In this document: in pieces, positions 1 through 7,833 of the stretch
How the letters are laid out: the number at the start of each line of letters is the position of its first letter
How positions within the stretch are numbered: the stretch's first letter is position 1
Assembly: GCA_964539665.1 (NCBI GenBank)
Contig: CAZIKB010000096.1
Coordinates: 1 to 26,284 of the forward strand
Reading direction: 5' to 3'
Length of the DNA: 26,284 nucleotides
Origin: CAZIKB01 sp964539665
GTDB lineage: Bacteria; Zhuqueibacterota; Zhuqueibacteria; Oceanimicrobiales; Oceanimicrobiaceae
The notes under the pieces: model-generated
What the model saw: only the letters and a program-made list of their open reading frames with translations
What the model was told of the DNA's origin: nothing
Databases searched by the model: none
Made by a program: the position numbers and the translations under genes

Positions 1-70
1 TTGATTCTCACTTTAATACTCTTCATTTTTTCATAAAACTTTTGACACTACCTTGATGGTTACATTTAGA

Positions 71-94
71 TTCCCGCTTAAAAGATCGCGGGAA
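71..94. repeat. Short inverted repeat downstream of the DUF5916 gene
   Basis: A 7-base arm TTCCCGC (71-77) is matched by GCGGGAA (88-94) around a 10-base loop. It lies about 80 bases past the stop of the minus-strand barrel gene. It could be a weak terminator hairpin, but no T-run follows on that strand, so a dispersed intergenic palindrome is equally likely. I see nothing else in bases 1-172. Confidence 0.4.
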
Positions 95-172
95 TGACAC
101 CATTGTAGATATTTTACTATTTTCTGGAACACTGTCTAATAAGGCATTACTCTCGAAAATTACCTGGGACAT

Positions 173-2488
173 TTACTTACGCCAAAAAAACGTGGCTTTT
201 ACCATGAATGTCCGATTGCTAATCTCATCCTGACCCGGTCCAACCAGTCGTGAATCATTGTAGACTAAATATATATTACTGGTTGGTGAATATATCCATC
301 TCAACAGAAAGTTGGCTAAAACTTTCTCTCTCCCCTCAAAACTCAGTTTGTCGTCATTCCATTGAACATAAGCTTTTAAGTAGAGCTCTGTTGAAAAAAA
401 GTAAAACATTCGAAGTCCCAGCGTATTGGTTTGAAAGCTGCCTTCAGGAAGATCTACAAAATTATGATTGTAGTCTATCTCAAACCTGAGCGGTGAGATG
501 CGCGTTATGTTTCCGTTAAGACCAAAACGAAGGTTACGACCGGTGTAGTAATTTCCATAATTTAGGTTCATCCGGCCTGCAATGGTGCGGCTCTCGTCGC
601 TGTTTGCGCGCATGTAGTAATCGTAACCGGAATAAGTCCCCTTAGGAACGAGGAATCCTTCGCGTACTGTCCAATCATAATCAATGAATTCATTCTCTCT
701 TTTGGCGCCTATGGTGAAGCGTGCGCTGTTCTGGAAGCGAATACCGAATGAGGCATTGATCTCACTATTTAACATTTTATTGCTATGATCTGAACGATAT
801 TTACCTTCTAACCTGTAGTTGAATTGACGGATAAACGAAGATCTTTTAGGCCGCGGAGAATATTCCACCGAAGCGTTGCCGAGACGATAGTCTTTACGGC
901 GAATAAAGCCCATCTCCGGATTGAACTGCGCTCCAATATCCTGGTAAGATGCTGAAAATTCCCAGAGATCGCTGTTATATCCGAGACTGAGCTTACCAGC
1001 TAAATTTTTCTTGTTCATATTGATGAGCTTTCCATCATCCTCTTTATCGGGACCGAAGGTACCCGCAAAATAGCCAGAGATGGTGAAATATTTGGTTAAC
1101 GGCAGGTTAACGTCGAATCCCATTGAGCGATTATAGTCCGACGAATGTAGTTCTTCCTTGTTGAGCAGCATTAAACCAATCGTACCACGTCTGAGAATAT
1201 CCCGACGCACTCTGAGTACTGAAAAATTAGCCGCGCTGACTTTAGTTGTTTCATCACCCGTATTGATGGTGACATTATCGGTCCACAGGTTCATTACGCC
1301 AACCTGATACCGCCCTATTTTACCGACCATTTTAGCTCCGCCAAGTATGCGTGTTTCGTGACCATTAACAAGGCCAAGCCGGCGGCTATAGAAAAGATTA
1401 AAGTCAGAACCAGAACCGCGACGCCAGAAAAAACGCCCACTACTACCAAATGAGAGAACCTCTGCGCCTTTAAGAAAAAACTCGCGCTTTTCAGGATAGT
1501 AAAGTGAGAACCGAGTCAGGTTGACCTGTTCGCGATCGGCTTCTACCTGTGCAAAATCTGTATTTACGGTGATATCTAAAGCTAAGTTTGGGGTTAACGC
1601 CACCCTGGCATCCACGCCTGTGTCACTCATTCGGTCAGTGGCCAAATTTGTGTTCAAGTCGTTTTCCAAACCTCCCAAAAAGTATGGTCTGACTTCCAGG
1701 TTGCCGCCCATTTTCAGATCAGTCAAACCGTTCAGCGTGCCGGCTTCAGAAAGACGAAACAAACCGAAATATCCAAAATCGCGAGGGATAAGCTGCCAGA
1801 ATACTTGTTCATTCTTACGACGAATGGTGCGAGCAAAGTTAATACCCCAGACTGCGGAGTCCTCCATAGTAAATCGTAATGTTTTCCAGGGTATGGCGAT
1901 CTCGGCGAACCAGCCATTATCAGTAATCCGAGCTTTACACCACCAAACGCCATCCCAGGCAGAATTATAATCACGTCCTTCATTTGCAATAACCGCATCA
2001 CGTTTAGCCCCGTTTGGATTGGTAGTGAAATAATAACCACTGCGGTAATCGTGGTAAGTGTCAATAATCAACGCAAAATAGTCGTCATCATGGATGCGAG
2101 CATCGCGCCGCATTTCTCTGGCAATAATTTTGTCCGGTTCGGAATCGTAACACTTGATGCCAAAGTAGATATTTTGTTCATCATAAAGCACGCCCACTTC
2201 GGTCTTTTCGGTTGCAGACGCCCCTTCATCGGGTTCACGCTGCGTAAAATGCTGTTGAAACTGGACGGTTTCCCAGGCCGTCTCATTCAATCGACCATCG
2301 ATGTTTGGTTTGTTTTCCGTATAGACTGCATTGATATAGCGTTTGCCATCCTGATCGATAAGTAGACCTCGCTTTATATCACCATTATCTTCGGAATCAC
2401 TACCCCAGGCTTTCCCGGTTAAAACTATTAGAAATAGAGCAATTATTGTCTGATATGTAACAGATTTATTAAGTTTATTTCGCATCAT
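173..2488 (-). CDS. DUF5916 outer-membrane protein with N-terminal CBM9-like domain
   Basis: A 771-residue exported protein. Residues 1-30 form a signal peptide (basic start, hydrophobic core, AWG-S cleavage-like site). Residues of about 50-250 match the family 9 carbohydrate-binding-like fold that precedes DUF5916; the piece PNIDGRLNETAWE is the usual opening of that domain. The remainder is rich in alternating aromatic/polar beta strands and ends in an aromatic-rich strand (FFWRK), as expected of an outer-membrane barrel. In this family the N-terminal domain is called carbohydrate-binding by similarity; a substrate has rarely been shown. It starts with two adjacent ATGs; the nearest AGGA is about 13 bases upstream of the first, so the exact start is a little uncertain. 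It lies 266 bases downstream of the RND adaptor on the same strand, and may share its transcript. Family call is strong, function unknown. Confidence 0.85.
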   Translation of the reverse strand: MMRNKLNKSVTYQTIIALFLIVLTGKAWGSDSEDNGDIKRGLLIDQDGKRYINAVYTENKPNIDGRLNETAWETVQFQQHFTQREPDEGASATEKTEVGVLYDEQNIYFGIKCYDSEPDKIIAREMRRDARIHDDDYFALIIDTYHDYRSGYYFTTNPNGAKRDAVIANEGRDYNSAWDGVWWCKARITDNGWFAEIAIPWKTLRFTMEDSAVWGINFARTIRRKNEQVFWQLIPRDFGYFGLFRLSEAGTLNGLTDLKMGGNLEVRPYFLGGLENDLNTNLATDRMSDTGVDARVALTPNLALDITVNTDFAQVEADREQVNLTRFSLYYPEKREFFLKGAEVLSFGSSGRFFWRRGSGSDFNLFYSRRLGLVNGHETRILGGAKMVGKIGRYQVGVMNLWTDNVTINTGDETTKVSAANFSVLRVRRDILRRGTIGLMLLNKEELHSSDYNRSMGFDVNLPLTKYFTISGYFAGTFGPDKEDDGKLINMNKKNLAGKLSLGYNSDLWEFSASYQDIGAQFNPEMGFIRRKDYRLGNASVEYSPRPKRSSFIRQFNYRLEGKYRSDHSNKMLNSEINASFGIRFQNSARFTIGAKRENEFIDYDWTVREGFLVPKGTYSGYDYYMRANSDESRTIAGRMNLNYGNYYTGRNLRFGLNGNITRISPLRFEIDYNHNFVDLPEGSFQTNTLGLRMFYFFSTELYLKAYVQWNDDKLSFEGREKVLANFLLRWIYSPTSNIYLVYNDSRLVGPGQDEISNRTFMVKATFFWRK

Positions 2489-2754
2489 ATTTTGTGAATA
2501 ATCCTTTCTTAAATGTTCGTTTCTTTATTTCAGTTCTGATTTCCATATTTCTTTGTTTTACTTCCAGAATAATTGCAAACTATATAAACAAATAGTAGTC
2601 TGAAGACTTAGATAAATGATCTAAAATGTCTGAAGTGCAGCTAATTAACACTCTATTAACTTTGGGCTCTTCAAACTTTAAGCACTTTAGCTCTCTTTTG
2701 TCCCGATTTATTGCGGCATGGACACGAAAAGAAATATTCGGGTTTATTACTCCC

Positions 2755-4200
2755 CTACATCTGACGCATCTTCTGAAACATTTCCTTGAAGAAAGCCATT
2801 TTTTTCTGTGGGTCGGTTTTCAGTTCAGGGTCTTCTTTGACACGTTTTTCATATTCTGCCCGAATGGCGGGATTTTGCATGAGTCGTTCTTCCATCCGTT
2901 TTAAGCGCTCTGGATCAGGCTGGCCATCAGCGCCCATTCCCCGACGCCCTCTCTTTTCACCAGAACTTTTAGCTGCAAGTGCCGGGCCTGCAGTAGTCTC
3001 CTCTTTGCTGGTGCGAGTTACAGTCTGTTCCTGTCCGGGAATTCTGATGGGTAATCCTGTTCTCAAGCCTTCCTGACCTACCGTTACTACCAGGTCGCCT
3101 TCTTTTAATCCAGAGAGCACTTCGACACTATCTCCTGCTGTGAAACCAAGTTTTAATCTGGCTTTATTCGCCACACCTTCTTGATATACATAAACTTGAT
3201 CCACTTCGCTTTCTAATACCAGCGCTTTTTTAGGTATAATTAAAGTGTTTTTGTGGGTTTCAGTGTTAATGAACACAGAGGCAAACATGCCTGGTTTGAG
3301 TTTACCTTTGGCATCGTTTATATCGATCGTTACTTTGGCGGTACCACTGGTTGGATCCACAACCGGGCTAATCATTTTCACTACACCCGAAAATTCCGTG
3401 TCTGCTTCGGATTCAACGGTGATCTTCGCCTGCTGCCCTACAAAAATCCGTCCCATATCTTTTTCGGGTACGAATATCCTGGCTCGTAAAGGATTGAAAT
3501 CCGCAACCTGAAACAGTGCCTCATTCACATTTACCCGCTGCCCAAGCTCAATATAGCGGGCTGTTACCACGCCGTCAATTGGTGACCGCACACTGGTGTA
3601 ATCCAGCTTGAGACGAGCAGCTTCATTGGCAGCTTTGGAACTCTCATACTGCAAACGGGCTGTTTCATAATTTTCTTCTGCGATTAGTTTTTTCTCCAAC
3701 ATGTTTTTTGAGCGCTCAAATATTGTTTTGTCGGTTTCCATGCGCACTTTTGCCTGCAAATACTCAATTTGTAGTTCAGCTTCATCCAATTGGACCAGCA
3801 AACTGCCTTTTCTAACTTTATCACCTTCTTCAGCGGCTAATTTTACGACCAGTCCTGCTACTTTTGTGATTATGTCCACCTGTTTTTCTGCTTCAATGGT
3901 AGTGGTCTGCAGAAGAAACATTGAAATATCTCCCTTTCTGACGGCGGTCACCTGCACCGGGATGGCTGCATTATTCTGCGAGTCTCTGTTACCCATCATA
4001 CCAGGAGCGCCCATTCTTGAGTTGGTGTTAGCGTCATCTTTTCCACATCCGGAAAACACTAAAATCAAGACCAAAACTAAGCTCATGTGCTTAAGGCAAT
4101 ATTTAATGAATGGACTGAATTTATGAAATGTTGGTTTTGGAATTTTAAGATTTTTCACATTAAATTTGTATTTGTCAATCTCAAACCAAAGATTACCCAT
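2755..4200 (-). CDS. RND efflux periplasmic adaptor (HlyD/MFP family), no pump beside it
   Basis: A 481-residue membrane-fusion protein. It has a hydrophobic stretch followed by a lipobox-like FSGC (Cys52), then barrel-sandwich/lipoyl halves (around VDIITKVAGLVVKL and VRSPIDGVVTARYIELGQ) flanking a coiled-coil hairpin, then beta-barrel and membrane-proximal domains. Adaptors of this family link an inner-membrane RND pump to a TolC-like channel. Two features are unusual. About 38 residues precede the hydrophobic segment; this start is preferred because GGGAGAG sits 5 bases upstream of the ATG, whereas the internal ATG (Met39) has no ribosome-binding site. The last 70 or so residues form a strongly charged, probably helical tail (RLKRMEERLMQNP region) not needed in ordinary adaptors. 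No pump gene adjoins it: its neighbours are the RseB-like gene and the DUF5916 barrel. It may pair with a pump elsewhere, possibly those at 15474-22023. Confidence 0.9.
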   Translation of the reverse strand: MGNLWFEIDKYKFNVKNLKIPKPTFHKFSPFIKYCLKHMSLVLVLILVFSGCGKDDANTNSRMGAPGMMGNRDSQNNAAIPVQVTAVRKGDISMFLLQTTTIEAEKQVDIITKVAGLVVKLAAEEGDKVRKGSLLVQLDEAELQIEYLQAKVRMETDKTIFERSKNMLEKKLIAEENYETARLQYESSKAANEAARLKLDYTSVRSPIDGVVTARYIELGQRVNVNEALFQVADFNPLRARIFVPEKDMGRIFVGQQAKITVESEADTEFSGVVKMISPVVDPTSGTAKVTIDINDAKGKLKPGMFASVFINTETHKNTLIIPKKALVLESEVDQVYVYQEGVANKARLKLGFTAGDSVEVLSGLKEGDLVVTVGQEGLRTGLPIRIPGQEQTVTRTSKEETTAGPALAAKSSGEKRGRRGMGADGQPDPERLKRMEERLMQNPAIRAEYEKRVKEDPELKTDPQKKMAFFKEMFQKMRQM

Positions 4201-4279
4201 TAGTTCTCTCCCTTTTTCTTAGAAAATAAAGAAGGTTCATACTAATAATATGTATCCCCTCAATAAATAATGGAAACTC

Positions 4280-4312
4280 AGCTTTACTAAACTTTGAAAG
4301 TTTAGTAAAGCT
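4280..4312. repeat. Perfect 16-base palindrome with one central base
   Basis: Arms 4280-4295 and 4297-4312 are perfect reverse complements (left arm AGCTTTACTAAACTTT) around a single G at 4296. It lies between the RseB-like gene and the adaptor gene, about 80 bases upstream of the adaptor start. It could be an operator, a transcript-processing hairpin or a dispersed palindrome. No T-run follows on either strand, so it is not a classical terminator. A smaller perfect palindrome (CTCAAA-T-TTTGAG) follows at 4322-4334. Confidence 0.7.
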
Positions 4313-4380
4313 CCATATACCCTCAAATTTTGAGTGGGTACAATAATATGGACCTAAAATAGTTATTAAAAAATATTTTT

Positions 4381-4431
4381 TGACAGGATATACCTGATTA
4401 ACAAGATTATTTTTAGTTGTATTTCCTGTTT
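4381..4431. repeat. Degenerate nonamer repeat with inverted half
   Basis: Successive 9-base words TGACAGGAT, ATACCTGAT and TAACAAGAT run from 4381 to 4407. A partial reverse-complement word (TTTCCTGTTTT) appears near 4422-4432. The pattern resembles degenerate intergenic elements with word-tandem arms. Together with the palindrome at 4280-4312 it fills most of the 283-base gap between the RseB-like gene and the adaptor gene. Confidence 0.4.
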
Positions 4432-4483
4432 TATATTAGACCTTTTTTTACAAGTATTTATTTCAAAGATGTTATGATAGAAG

Positions 4484-5605
4484 CTATTCAATGACTTCCA
4501 GACTCTCTGCCATCTCATCCAGTTCTGTGCGGGGTATTTCTCCAATGATGCTATAGGCAAGGTTGCCTTGTTTGCCGCGAATAATGACATAAGGACTATG
4601 ATGCTCGTCCTTTTTCTGGTTTTCTTTGCTCCGAAATGATTCACGATCTTTGTCGCCCTTATTGTCTCTACTATATTTTTGTTGATTTCCCCTCCTGTGG
4701 GATGAATCGCGATTCTCTCTATTTTGAAATAAGGAGATGAAAGTAAGACCGTCTCCATATAAAAAGTGCAGATATGATTTCCTCCTCCGTTGAATGGATT
4801 TGATTTGGAGTAGGGCGAATCCTGCCGGTAACTTCTTCGGTATGAGCACTCTACCTTTGTACGAGGTCAGTAATGCATCTAAATCTGTATATATTTTTGC
4901 TTTCCGACTTTTTTTGAGATGTTTAGAATCAGACCATGCGCTGGTAAAAATTGCAGCATCCGGTTTTCCAGGAGAGAATTCTACAAACTGATTTATAATT
5001 ACCAGGCTGTCATTGGGCATACCAACAGGACTACGTTTAACCTGCAGCAATAGTCCGCTTTCTGCGTCAATCAAAGCATGCAAGGCTGGACGACCCGGGT
5101 GACGCGGAGTGACTTTGAGTGAAATTGTTGGCCGGTTGAGAAATGGCTGCCGCGGAAAAGCTTCCACAAAGTAATTACGCCGTAACAAAGCAATTTCTTT
5201 AAATATTTTACCATTTTTAAGTAATTCCTCAGGCCCGCCATAGTGAAATGTCCTGTCTTTGTGTTGATTGCACTTATATTTTATCTGATCGCCTTGAAGA
5301 ACAGTCATCAAATCACGTTGGTCTTTTGGTGATAGAAAAATCACTACGGTTCGGTCTGGATGCCAATGATTTTCTTGCCAGCGTAGTTCAATGCGCTGCC
5401 CTCTATGCTTAACGAAACGCTGGTGCACTCCAGAGTAGCTGATATTTTCTGATGCATGAGTAATTCGCATCAGCAGACTATCGATTGCAACGGAATCGGT
5501 GGAAACAGTATAAACTTTTAGACTCTTACCTTCTACAATTGGCCCCCAAATTGCAGTGCTGAAAATAATCCCAGCTAAGATTGTAAGACGATTGAAATTA
5601 AGCAT
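4484..5605 (-). CDS. MucB/RseB-like periplasmic regulator of sigma factor activity
   Basis: A 373-residue exported protein with an N-terminal hydrophobic signal segment. It then shows the outline of MucB/RseB: an N-terminal lipoprotein-sorting-like beta domain (SENISYSGVHQRFVKHRGQRIELRW; LLQVKRSPVG) and a C-terminal domain (SYLHFLYGDGLTFISLF; YSIIGEIPRTELDEMAESLEVI). In Proteobacteria RseB binds the periplasmic part of the anti-sigma factor and senses mislocalised lipids or LPS. Here it lies 8 bases after the anti-sigma gene on the same strand, behind the sigma gene, matching rpoE-rseA-rseB order. Odd: residues of about 295-336 are a highly hydrophilic Arg/Asp/Lys/Asn/His insertion in the C-terminal domain, probably a disordered loop. 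Family assignment rests on motif outline and context. Confidence 0.75.
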   Translation of the reverse strand: MLNFNRLTILAGIIFSTAIWGPIVEGKSLKVYTVSTDSVAIDSLLMRITHASENISYSGVHQRFVKHRGQRIELRWQENHWHPDRTVVIFLSPKDQRDLMTVLQGDQIKYKCNQHKDRTFHYGGPEELLKNGKIFKEIALLRRNYFVEAFPRQPFLNRPTISLKVTPRHPGRPALHALIDAESGLLLQVKRSPVGMPNDSLVIINQFVEFSPGKPDAAIFTSAWSDSKHLKKSRKAKIYTDLDALLTSYKGRVLIPKKLPAGFALLQIKSIQRRRKSYLHFLYGDGLTFISLFQNRENRDSSHRRGNQQKYSRDNKGDKDRESFRSKENQKKDEHHSPYVIIRGKQGNLAYSIIGEIPRTELDEMAESLEVIE

Positions 5606-5613
5606 GTTATATA

Positions 5614-6117
5614 TTATTGCTCCGTTTCTGTTATCGTAATCAGGTTTGCGTACTGAGAGGTACTGTGAAAAATTCCGTTTTCCATGGCTATGGTATGTTC
5701 TTCAAGTAAAATTTCGATATCATTTTCAACTTGCAAATTGGTCGGTTCTGGAACTGTGGTTGTAAATACTTGAAGAATCAATATGATTCCAATGGCAATT
5801 GGGGCACTTGCAAATAATACTCGCTGCCAGCGAATCGCAGTGATAGTATCTGACAAATTTTGCCAAACGGAATGTGACTGTGACGCTAATGACGACCTGA
5901 TTCTATTAGTAATACTTCTTGCAATTAATGTTTCTGCCCGGGGTGAGAGCTCAGGCTTTGGAGCATCTTGAACAGCTTTACGTAATTCTAACAATTGTGA
6001 ATAAAGCAAACGACAGTTTTCACAATTTTGGATATGCCTTTGGGCAGCAGCCGGCAAGGTCTCCATGTTGCCATCTAACACTGATTGCAAGCTTTCATTA
6101 AATTTTTGACACTCCAT
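5614..6117 (-). CDS. Zinc-finger anti-sigma factor, single membrane segment
   Basis: A 167-residue anti-sigma factor. The N-terminal domain has the zinc-binding anti-sigma (zf-HC2) motif H28-x3-C32-x2-C35 with an upstream Cys3. One membrane helix follows at about residues 100-118, then a short periplasmic tail of about 49 residues. Such proteins hold an ECF sigma factor at the membrane and release it on envelope signals. The start is set at the ATG at 6117 because GGAG lies 6 bases upstream; the longer TTG form at 6129 overlaps that site. The RseB-like gene starts 8 bases after the stop, so the tail probably contacts that protein. It lies 94 bases downstream of the Spy-like gene in the sigma operon. 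Confidence 0.9.
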   Translation of the reverse strand: MECQKFNESLQSVLDGNMETLPAAAQRHIQNCENCRLLYSQLLELRKAVQDAPKPELSPRAETLIARSITNRIRSSLASQSHSVWQNLSDTITAIRWQRVLFASAPIAIGIILILQVFTTTVPEPTNLQVENDIEILLEEHTIAMENGIFHSTSQYANLITITETEQ

Positions 6118-6211
6118 GACGCACTCCAAATTTTAAGATAATCAGGCAATTGTTTACGCAACTTAAGATAAACAGCTAAAAGCATATCCTGTTCGATATT
6201 GCCGAGGTGCT

Positions 6212-6673
6212 TTATTTTCTAAAGCGTCGTCCTCTTTGCCGGTGAGGCTTCATTCGCTCTTTCTTAAGAACTTTTAATTTTTTCAATTGTTCCGAGGTTA
6301 AAACACTTTTAAATTCTAATTGACCCTTTACTTTTGTGAAGGAGAGATCAGACTTAAGTTTGCCGATTTGTTCAATTTTCTTTTTTATCTCATCTATTTT
6401 TGGATTTTCGCTATCCAGGAGTTCTCTTAATTCGAGATTAGCTATTTGAATTTGAGAATTTAATTCAATAGACTGTTTTTCTGTTACAGAGCGTTTTTCT
6501 TTTAATGTTGTCAGTTGTTCGTCACTCAATCCCAACTCATCAGCATACCGTTCGATATGAAAAAACGTGGATTTGTGGGATTTGTAAAATTTTTGCGAAT
6601 AACTATTGTTCGTGATACATGCGGTGATGAGTAAGAACAATCCCAGCGCTAAGATAATTTTTGTGGTTTTCAT
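6212..6673 (-). CDS. Spy/CpxP-like periplasmic lipoprotein (LTxxQ repeats)
   Basis: A 153-residue protein. Its signal peptide ends in a lipobox ITAC (Cys19). The mature part is almost entirely helical and charged and carries two Spy/CpxP hallmark segments, LSDEQLTTLKEKR and LTSEQLKKLKVLKK (LTxxQ motifs). It ends in a very basic tail (KPHRQRGRRFRK). Spy and CpxP are periplasmic chaperones or stress sensors; the related CnrX/ZraP proteins sense metals. Which role applies cannot be decided here, although few His/Cys residues argue against metal sensing. Its ATG has AAGGAG 9 bases upstream. It begins 16 bases after the sigma gene stop, so it is co-transcribed with the sigma factor, an unusual insertion between sigma and anti-sigma genes. 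Confidence 0.8.
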   Translation of the reverse strand: MKTTKIILALGLFLLITACITNNSYSQKFYKSHKSTFFHIERYADELGLSDEQLTTLKEKRSVTEKQSIELNSQIQIANLELRELLDSENPKIDEIKKKIEQIGKLKSDLSFTKVKGQLEFKSVLTSEQLKKLKVLKKERMKPHRQRGRRFRK

Positions 6674-6689
6674 GATTAATGCTCCTTAT

Positions 6690-7274
6690 TTAAAAATAAT
6701 CAAGTAACTGTTCACGCAATGCCAGACGCGCATGATGTAACCGTGAGGAAACGGTACCTTCGGGAATACCTAACAAAGTTGCAATTTCCCTGGTTTTGAA
6801 TTCTTCCATTTCAGATAAAACAAATACCCTGCGTTGTCGTTCTGGAAGTTTTGATATTGCTCGTAATAGTTCGGATTGTAATTCCGACTTTTCCAGCTCC
6901 TTTTCCGGTATCCGATTATCCATGTCTTCAAAATATTCAAATTTGAAAGCTTCGTCCTGAGGTCGCCAAAAATATTTCTTCGCTCGTTGTAACCCTCGTC
7001 GAAAATTTGATAATCGATTCAGATGAATGCGTGTGATCCATGTAGAAAACTTATAAGAAAAATTAAAAGTCTGCAACGCTCGATACGCCGCTAAAAATGT
7101 ATCCTGAACAATATCTGCTGCATCTTCCGGTGACAGACCAAAATGTCTGGCAATTCTATAACAGCGCTGTAGGTGTCGCTGGGTTAATTTGTCAAAAGCT
7201 TTACTCTCACCCGCAATCGCTTTTTTTACAAGACAAGCATCGTCTGTCACAAATTTTTTATTCTCCTCCTTCAT
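6690..7274 (-). CDS. ECF RNA polymerase sigma factor (RpoE-like)
   Basis: A sigma-70 family ECF factor of 194 residues from the ATG at 7274. Region 2 is seen at ACLVKKAIAGESKAFDKL and DAADIVQDTFLAAYRAL with the core-binding and -10-recognition helices; region 4 at LPERQRRVFVLSEMEEF followed by a helix-turn-helix TREIATLLGIPEGTVSSRL. Start choice is uncertain. A longer ATG at 7337 and the ATG at 7274 lack good ribosome-binding sites. A GTG at 7250 (VTDDACL) begins where ECF proteins usually begin and has AGGAGGAG upstream, though 12 bases away. It heads a minus-strand operon with a Spy-like lipoprotein, the anti-sigma factor and an RseB-like protein. It probably drives its own operon and envelope genes, by analogy with RpoE. 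Confidence 0.93.
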   Translation of the reverse strand: MKEENKKFVTDDACLVKKAIAGESKAFDKLTQRHLQRCYRIARHFGLSPEDAADIVQDTFLAAYRALQTFNFSYKFSTWITRIHLNRLSNFRRGLQRAKKYFWRPQDEAFKFEYFEDMDNRIPEKELEKSELQSELLRAISKLPERQRRVFVLSEMEEFKTREIATLLGIPEGTVSSRLHHARLALREQLLDYF

Positions 7275-7386
7275 ATAGCAATATACACCGGAAACAGGAT
7301 ATCCTTCAATGTTTTTTTTATAATATCTGAATAACATCCATATTTGAGTATTTAGCAGAAAGTTTGGTTAACATTCTAAAGATAAA

Positions 7387-7512
7387 TGTAACTGTTCAGC
7401 CTGTCATTCTGGAAGAATCTTTTTTGAGTCTGATAATTATTTAGCTAAACAAATAAGTGCTAAAAATCAAACAAGTTCCCTACGGGATGACAAAACAGTC
7501 TGAACAGTTACA
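7387..7512. repeat. MITE-like element with 12-base perfect terminal inverted repeats
   Basis: GTAACTGTTCAG (7388-7399) and its exact reverse complement (7500-7511) bound a 124-base unit. Inside each end a second, imperfect inverted pair follows: TGTCATTCTGG on the left and the complement of CGGGATGACA on the right. There is no ORF inside. Size and structure fit a non-autonomous mobile element or a dispersed intergenic palindrome. It lies upstream of the sigma operon and left of the AT-rich block. Confidence 0.65.
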
Positions 7513-7833
7513 GGAAAATAATATTTTAAAAAAATGCCATATTTTTATTGTTTTTTGATAGTACATTAAATATATTGGTTTTATACAAAATAAAATGAGT
7601 TGCTTACTTGTTTGGCCCATTGCCTGCGACCGGACGGCCACACAGTAGCGGAGATAGCCATTTTCTGCATATCATTAAATAATGAATGTTATACATATCT
7701 GCATACTCACTTGTTTGTGTGCTTAGTACTGTCTGTTTAAAAAATATTTAAATATAAACATTTTAAGGTTACATTTTAAGTGAAAATTTATTAATTTTAA
7801 AGAATCAAATCTTTAACCAAGGAGAATAAAATC
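7513..7833. other. Leader region of the AT-rich ABC block
   Basis: No gene is seen. Most of it is AT-rich, but bases of about 7613-7660 form an abrupt GC-rich patch (words GGCCCATT, CCGGACGGCC). A near-direct repeat CTTACTTGTTTG / CTCACTTGTTTG occurs at 7603-7614 and 7706-7717, and a palindrome TCATTA-AA-TAATGA lies between them (around 7672-7685). The end holds a good ribosome-binding site, AAGGAG, 10 bases before the lipoprotein gene. I do not recognise a riboswitch class or a clear promoter. Confidence 0.35.

Noticed and set aside
1521..1970. Open frame on the plus strand opposite the DUF5916 gene
   Set aside because: It is the antisense shadow of a clearly coding minus-strand frame, has no domain-like sequence and no ribosome-binding site.
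4366..4758. 130-codon minus-strand frame crossing the 3' end of the RseB-like gene
   Set aside because: It overlaps the RseB-like gene in another frame and runs into a repeat-bearing gap; its sequence resembles no family.
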